Shown: one piece after another, positions 6,445-10,024 of the stretch
How the letters are laid out: the number at the start of each line of letters is the position of its first letter
How positions within the stretch are numbered: position 1 is the stretch's first letter
DNA from: Pseudomonas sp.
Lineage (GTDB): Bacteria; Pseudomonadota; Gammaproteobacteria; Pseudomonadales; Pseudomonadaceae
NCBI GenBank assembly: GCA_003525045.1
Contig: DQGF01000299.1
Span: 15,370-25,393, forward strand
Reading direction: 5' to 3'
DNA: 10,024 nt
Notes under the pieces: model-generated
The model's database searches: none
The model's input: only the letters and a program-made list of their open reading frames with translations
Told to the model about the DNA's origin: nothing
Program-made: the position numbers and the translations under genes

Positions 6445-8048
6445 CTGAATGGATTCAACTTGCCAAAAAAATCACCAGTTTCATCCAGCCATCCAAGTGT
6501 TTTCATATCACTGGTCAGTGTGGCGGGCGGTTTGGAAATGAGTGAGTCCAGCCTGATCAGTCGCTCAAAGTCGACCTGCACAGGGCCTTGCCGAAGGGTC
6601 GCGCCGTCGCTGTGATAAAACGGTACTTTGGCCAACTGCATGATGTTGATCACTTCCTGCGCAATGAGGCCATAGGTAATCGTCGTGGGGTGAATGCCAT
6701 CCAGACTGAACAAGCCTCCTTGCAGGCGGCCCTGCGGGTCTGACGAGAAAAATTTCGAGTCAGGTTTTGGATTCAGGGCCTTGAGCGCTGCCGGTAGTTC
6801 GTATTCCGTCCACCATCCGGGGCGAGCGGCGATATCGTTTATATAACGCCGAGCCGCGACTCTATCCATGACGCCCGCAATGTCCAACACATACCAGTCT
6901 TTACCGGCTGACCGCTGTTGTTCGACGACACTCGCTATTAGCTCATTGTATTGATCGATAGCACTGTCGATCGCGCGTGCCTGATTCTCGGTTATGTTGG
7001 GATCTGATGCGGCGTTGAACTGCGTATCGCTAATCCATGGGCGGGTATAAAACGGGAAGTATCGCGAGCTGGGTTGAACCTTCTGTGCAACCCCACGGGC
7101 TACAGGAGCGATCGTCACATGAGGGACGTTAATTAGAATGACATGCTGCGCATTGATTTTTTCCAGCTCTGCGACCAGCGACAAGTACTCGGACTTGAAG
7201 TGGCTTGGACGCCATACCGTGTAACTGTCTTTGTCCTTACCGATCTTGTCGTAATTCTTGTCGCTCCAACTGACCTTCAGACGAGTTACTGCACCGAGCA
7301 CATTATTGGCGCCCAGAAAAACCACGAGGGTCTCGATACCCGGCGTTGCCGCATTGCCACCACTGCCTGGCAATGCGCCCTGCTCGCCAAGCTTTCTCCC
7401 GGCGTCCAGCAGCGTGTCGGTGTCATCCATGGAGGAATAAACCCCAAGTGCCGCTCTGATATTGGCGTTCTCGACGACTTGGGAGAAAAGATCATCCTTG
7501 GGCTTAACCATTGCGGTTTTAAGGTTTTTTGCCGTTCGGGACAACGCATCTCGAATATCCCAGCCATAAACAGCCAGGTTATGCATGATTGCACTGGTAA
7601 CCGGAGCCTTGGCGCCTGCGCCACGCTCCCAGTAATCCTCGATCAGCGCCATTTGATGCCGCAACTCAAACCCAGCAGCGGGCAACTCCCACCAACTTAT
7701 CTCTGTGCCGTACTTATGCTCTATGGCTCGCAGAAGATATTCGATGTTCAACGGGAGGCCACCGTAACCGTCGAACAATGGGAATCGAAATCCCGGGTCA
7801 CACCCGACTTCCGCCGCGACAATTTTTGGCCAGCTGATACGCGTGTTGTGTATAGCGCCGCTCTGAAACCCCATCGTCACAGAATCGCCAATGGTCACCA
7901 GCTTATTCGTGCTAGTGCCTACGATCGCGTCAAGCTTGACGGCAATACCTAGAGTGGGATCGAAGTCCGGGACGCGCGCTTCGGTACTTACAATGACGTC
8001 GTCGGGTGTTTTGGCGTCTCTTTGACCTGCTGTAACGTCGCGTTTCAT
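6441..8048 (-). CDS. SGNH/GDSL-family hydrolase, large, no signal peptide
   Basis: This is a 535-residue esterase or lipase-like hydrolase. Block I is VTIGDSVTMGF with nucleophile Ser56, block III is GANN (247-250, the GxND position) and block V is SLDGIHPTTITYG with Asp450 and His453. All SGNH catalytic elements are therefore present. The gap between blocks I and III (about 190 residues) is much longer than in the common 200-350 residue GDSL enzymes, implying a large insertion. A tail of about 80 residues follows the catalytic His and has no recognised domain. The N-terminus (MKRDVTAGQRDAKTPDD) is polar with no signal peptide or lipobox, so the enzyme is cytoplasmic or exported by a route without a cleaved leader. 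GGGAG six bases before the ATG supports the start. It is the first gene of a pair with the lectin-like gene. The ester substrate is unknown; lipids, acetylated glycans or acylated polymers are all possible. Confidence 0.85.
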   Translation of the reverse strand: MKRDVTAGQRDAKTPDDVIVSTEARVPDFDPTLGIAVKLDAIVGTSTNKLVTIGDSVTMGFQSGAIHNTRISWPKIVAAEVGCDPGFRFPLFDGYGGLPLNIEYLLRAIEHKYGTEISWWELPAAGFELRHQMALIEDYWERGAGAKAPVTSAIMHNLAVYGWDIRDALSRTAKNLKTAMVKPKDDLFSQVVENANIRAALGVYSSMDDTDTLLDAGRKLGEQGALPGSGGNAATPGIETLVVFLGANNVLGAVTRLKVSWSDKNYDKIGKDKDSYTVWRPSHFKSEYLSLVAELEKINAQHVILINVPHVTIAPVARGVAQKVQPSSRYFPFYTRPWISDTQFNAASDPNITENQARAIDSAIDQYNELIASVVEQQRSAGKDWYVLDIAGVMDRVAARRYINDIAARPGWWTEYELPAALKALNPKPDSKFFSSDPQGRLQGGLFSLDGIHPTTITYGLIAQEVINIMQLAKVPFYHSDGATLRQGPVQVDFERLIRLDSLISKPPATLTSDMKTLGWLDETGDFFGKLNPFS

Positions 8049-8518
8049 TCGATACTCCCTTCATGACTTAAGGCATGGCAGAAGATCCTCCAACAACAGA
8101 ATGGGTGACCATTGAGAGGTGTAGTTACGATTGATGTGCTTGTCAAACGGGGAGTAACAGTGCCGTTTGCGGGGATTCCCCCCGGCTACTGGTAGATTTC
8201 GCGTGATGAAATGCGTAGGCCCCATCCATTGCTTGAGCGTCTGAAAGGGATGCTCAACCCTCCATTTCGGACTTGATCATCTCTGGACATTGCTGCTTCT
8301 GCTCACTGATTCCACAGGCAACCCTCGCGACTCTCAGTTTTCGACGTATTTATCGCGTTTTCACACAGCCTGGACCCAAAGGAGACTTTCAAACCAGCGA
8401 AAACAGATCCTTCTCTGCACGGTGAATGGCCCTAAAACTAAGCATCAGACTGTTTTTTTGCCAGCCCGATGGCGGTAGTCATATGCGGTACCGCGTAGGC
8501 CTTGTACGGTGCCCCCCG
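8049..8518. other. Gene-poor gap between proP and the hydrolase gene, with IS debris
   Basis: The 470 bases hold no intact gene. They contain the hydrolase ribosome-binding site next to 8048, a transposase scrap (described separately) and two weak hairpins: GGGGATTCCCC at 8171-8181 and TTGAGC/GCTCAA at 8233-8238 and 8252-8257. A 10-bp palindrome GCGGTACCGC lies at 8485-8494. The segment around 8359-8376 (cgttttcacacagcctgg) resembles insertion-sequence end regions seen in Pseudomonas, but I cannot show a matching partner end. No convincing terminator for proP was found. Confidence 0.5.
8184..8286 (-). pseudogene. Transposase C-terminal fragment (IS1182/IS5-like DDE), frameshifted
   Basis: The - strand reads PEMIKSEME (8286 down to 8260) and, after a one-base frame change at 8259, VEHPFQTLKQWMGPTHFITR (8258 downward) followed by NLPVA. 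The block VEHPFGTLK.WMG..HFLTR.L is the conserved region around the catalytic Glu near the C-terminus of IS1182/IS5-type DDE transposases. After NLPVA the expected SLHVLAYN segment is absent. Only a scrap of an insertion sequence therefore remains, too short and frameshifted to be active. It marks one border of the hydrolase/lectin unit. Confidence 0.65.
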
Positions 8519-10021
8519 TTATTCGATTCGCGGATGCTGTTGCACGAGATGCTCACGTTTAGCTTGCAGCTCGGCGATTTCTGCGTCGATGTCTTCGATC
8601 TTCTGCTCGATGTTGTCGTGATGTTCCTGCAGCAGTTCGCGCGCTTCCTCAATGTCGGACGCCGCCGGAGTTGCACCACGCAACGGTTTATTCGCCGTTT
8701 CTTTCATCGTCACGCCGGTAATCAGACCCACCACGGCAATCACCATCAGGTAGTAGGCCGGCATGTACAGGTTGTGGGTGCTTTCCACCAGCCAGGCCAC
8801 GGCGGTAGGGGTCAGACCCGCGATCAATACCGAGATGTTGAAGGCGCTGGCCAGTGCACTGTAACGGATGTGGGTGGGAAACATCGCCGGAAGGGTGGAC
8901 GCCATCACTCCGATGAAAAAGTTGAGCAGTACGGCCAGCACCAGCAATCCGGAGAAGATCAGGCCGAGCTTGCCGCTGTTGATCAGCATGAAGGCTGGGA
9001 TGGCGAGGAAGAACAGACCGACGCTACCGCAAATAATGAAGGGGCGGCGGCCAATCTTGTCGCTGATGAGCCCGATCATCGGCTGGACGAATAACATGCC
9101 GACCATGATCGCGATGATGATCAACACGCCGTGACTTTCGCTGTAGTGCAAGTTGTGTACCAGGTAACTCGGCATGTAGGTGAGCAGCATGTAATAGGTG
9201 ACGTTGGTGGCCACCACCACACCAACGCAGGTCATCAGGCTGCGCCAGTGCTGGGTGGCCACTTCCTTGAAAGACACTTTCGGGCCACTGGCCAGGCCTT
9301 CACGAACACCCTGTTCCAATTTCTCGACATGTTGCTGGAATGCCGGCGTCTCTTCGAGTGCGTGACGCAGGTAGAGCCCGATCATGCCTAAAGGCAGGGC
9401 GAGGAAGAACGGCAGTCGCCAGCCCCATTCCTCAAACTGCTCTTCGCCCAGAATGGTGGAAATCAGCACGACCACGCCTGCGCCGAAGACGAAGCCGGCG
9501 ATCGAGCCGAAGTCCAGCCAGCTGCCGAGGAAACCGCGCTTGCGATCCGGGGCATATTCGGCGACGAAGATCGAGGCACCGGTGTATTCACCGCCCACCG
9601 AAAAACCTTGAGCCATTTTGGCCAGCAGCAGGAGGATCGGCGCCCAGATGCCGATCGAGGCATATGACGGTATCAGCCCGATGGCGAAGGTGCTGAGCGA
9701 CATGATCACGATGGTGGCCGCCAGGACTTTCTGCCGACCATACTTATCCCCCAACGTACCGAAGAACATACCGCCCAAGGGCCGGATCAGGAAGGGAACC
9801 GAGAAGGTCGCCAACGCGGCGATCATCTGCAGGTCGGGATCGGCGCCGGGGAAAAATACTTTGCCGAGAACATAGGCGACAAAACCATAGACGCCGAAGT
9901 CGAACCATTCCATTGCGTTGCCGAGTGCAGCGGCCGTGATCGCCTTGCGCATCTTGACGTCGTCGACAATGGTGATGTCTTTCAATCCAATCGGTTTGAC
10001 GTTTTTCTCACCTGATTTCAT
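8519..10021 (-). CDS. proP: ProP, osmosensory proline/glycine betaine-H+ symporter (MFS)
   Basis: This 500-residue major facilitator transporter takes up proline, glycine betaine and related osmoprotectants with protons across the inner membrane and is activated by high osmolality. Nearly its whole length follows E. coli ProP: VKPIGLKDITIVDD, then ITAAALGNAMEWFDFGVYGF, the MFS loop motif GDKYGRQK (91-98), MAQGFSVGGEYTGAS, NVTYYMLLTYMPSYL and TLPAMFPTHIRYSALA. Twelve hydrophobic membrane segments are expected and the hydrophobic blocks fit. The last 45 residues (DIEEARELL to the end) form the charged heptad-repeat coiled coil that distinguishes true ProP from paralogues lacking it. The length equals that of E. 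coli ProP. The start is three bases from the window edge, so its ribosome-binding site and promoter are not visible, but the N-terminus aligns with the known protein. Confidence 0.96.
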   Translation of the reverse strand: MKSGEKNVKPIGLKDITIVDDVKMRKAITAAALGNAMEWFDFGVYGFVAYVLGKVFFPGADPDLQMIAALATFSVPFLIRPLGGMFFGTLGDKYGRQKVLAATIVIMSLSTFAIGLIPSYASIGIWAPILLLLAKMAQGFSVGGEYTGASIFVAEYAPDRKRGFLGSWLDFGSIAGFVFGAGVVVLISTILGEEQFEEWGWRLPFFLALPLGMIGLYLRHALEETPAFQQHVEKLEQGVREGLASGPKVSFKEVATQHWRSLMTCVGVVVATNVTYYMLLTYMPSYLVHNLHYSESHGVLIIIAIMVGMLFVQPMIGLISDKIGRRPFIICGSVGLFFLAIPAFMLINSGKLGLIFSGLLVLAVLLNFFIGVMASTLPAMFPTHIRYSALASAFNISVLIAGLTPTAVAWLVESTHNLYMPAYYLMVIAVVGLITGVTMKETANKPLRGATPAASDIEEARELLQEHHDNIEQKIEDIDAEIAELQAKREHLVQQHPRIE

Positions 10022-10024
10022 GCG

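Noticed and set aside
7143..7952. Long open frame of 269 codons on the + strand
   Set aside because: It lies wholly antisense to the SGNH hydrolase gene, whose GDS, GANN and DGIHP motifs are clear, and its own translation shows no domain.
8448..8476. T-run next to a GCCA/TGGC stem downstream of proP
   Set aside because: The T-run is on the wrong side of the stem for + strand transcription and reads as A on the - strand, so it is not a Rho-independent terminator for either direction.
8485..8494. 10-bp palindrome GCGGTACCGC
   Set aside because: Short, GC-rich and without a T-run or promoter context; likely chance.
8426..9094. 222-codon frame on the + strand rich in His and Gln
   Set aside because: It is antisense to the proP C-terminal region; the His/Gln/Asp-rich composition is the reverse reading of coiled-coil and membrane-segment codons.

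Overview
The window looks like a chromosomal stretch of a gammaproteobacterium, most likely a Pseudomonas of the fluorescens/putida type. The main evidence is a ProP transporter that follows the Escherichia coli protein almost end to end, together with Pseudomonas-like LysR, oxidoreductase and SDR sequences and moderately GC-rich coding DNA. The genus is an inference from protein resemblance, not from a marker gene.

Left part (1-2889, + strand): a tightly packed run of acyl-CoA genes. It holds the 3' end of a thiolase-fold, lipid-transfer-type protein, a DUF35 zinc-ribbon/OB-fold protein (ATGA overlap) and an alpha-methylacyl-CoA racemase of the CaiB/BaiF family (second ATGA overlap). A GntR/FadR-type regulator follows. 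Thiolase-like plus DUF35 pairs form the retro-aldolase of steroid side-chain breakdown, and the racemase acts on 2-methyl-branched acyl-CoAs. The cluster therefore probably degrades a branched or steroid-like side chain. The substrate cannot be read from this window.

Middle part (2890-5610): an internally deleted, frameshifted relic of a RibD-C/dihydrofolate reductase-like gene is followed by a complete LysR regulator on the - strand. Divergent from it is a zinc-free MDR-family NAD(P)H oxidoreductase. An 18-bp perfect inverted repeat lies just upstream of the lysR start and is a good operator candidate. The oxidoreductase converges on a small unidentified ORF and on the 3' half of a short-chain dehydrogenase that has lost its N-terminal part.

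Right part (5932-8518, - strand): a two-gene unit encodes a 535-residue SGNH/GDSL hydrolase with no signal peptide and, translationally coupled to it, a 145-residue protein resembling the calcium-dependent galactophilic lectin LecA (PA-IL). One side of this unit abuts the truncated SDR, the other a frameshifted transposase scrap, so it looks like an acquired module. This pair is the least described content of the window.

Right end (8519-10021, - strand): proP, an osmosensory proline/betaine-H+ symporter with the C-terminal coiled coil. No tRNA, rRNA, CRISPR array or intact insertion sequence was seen.
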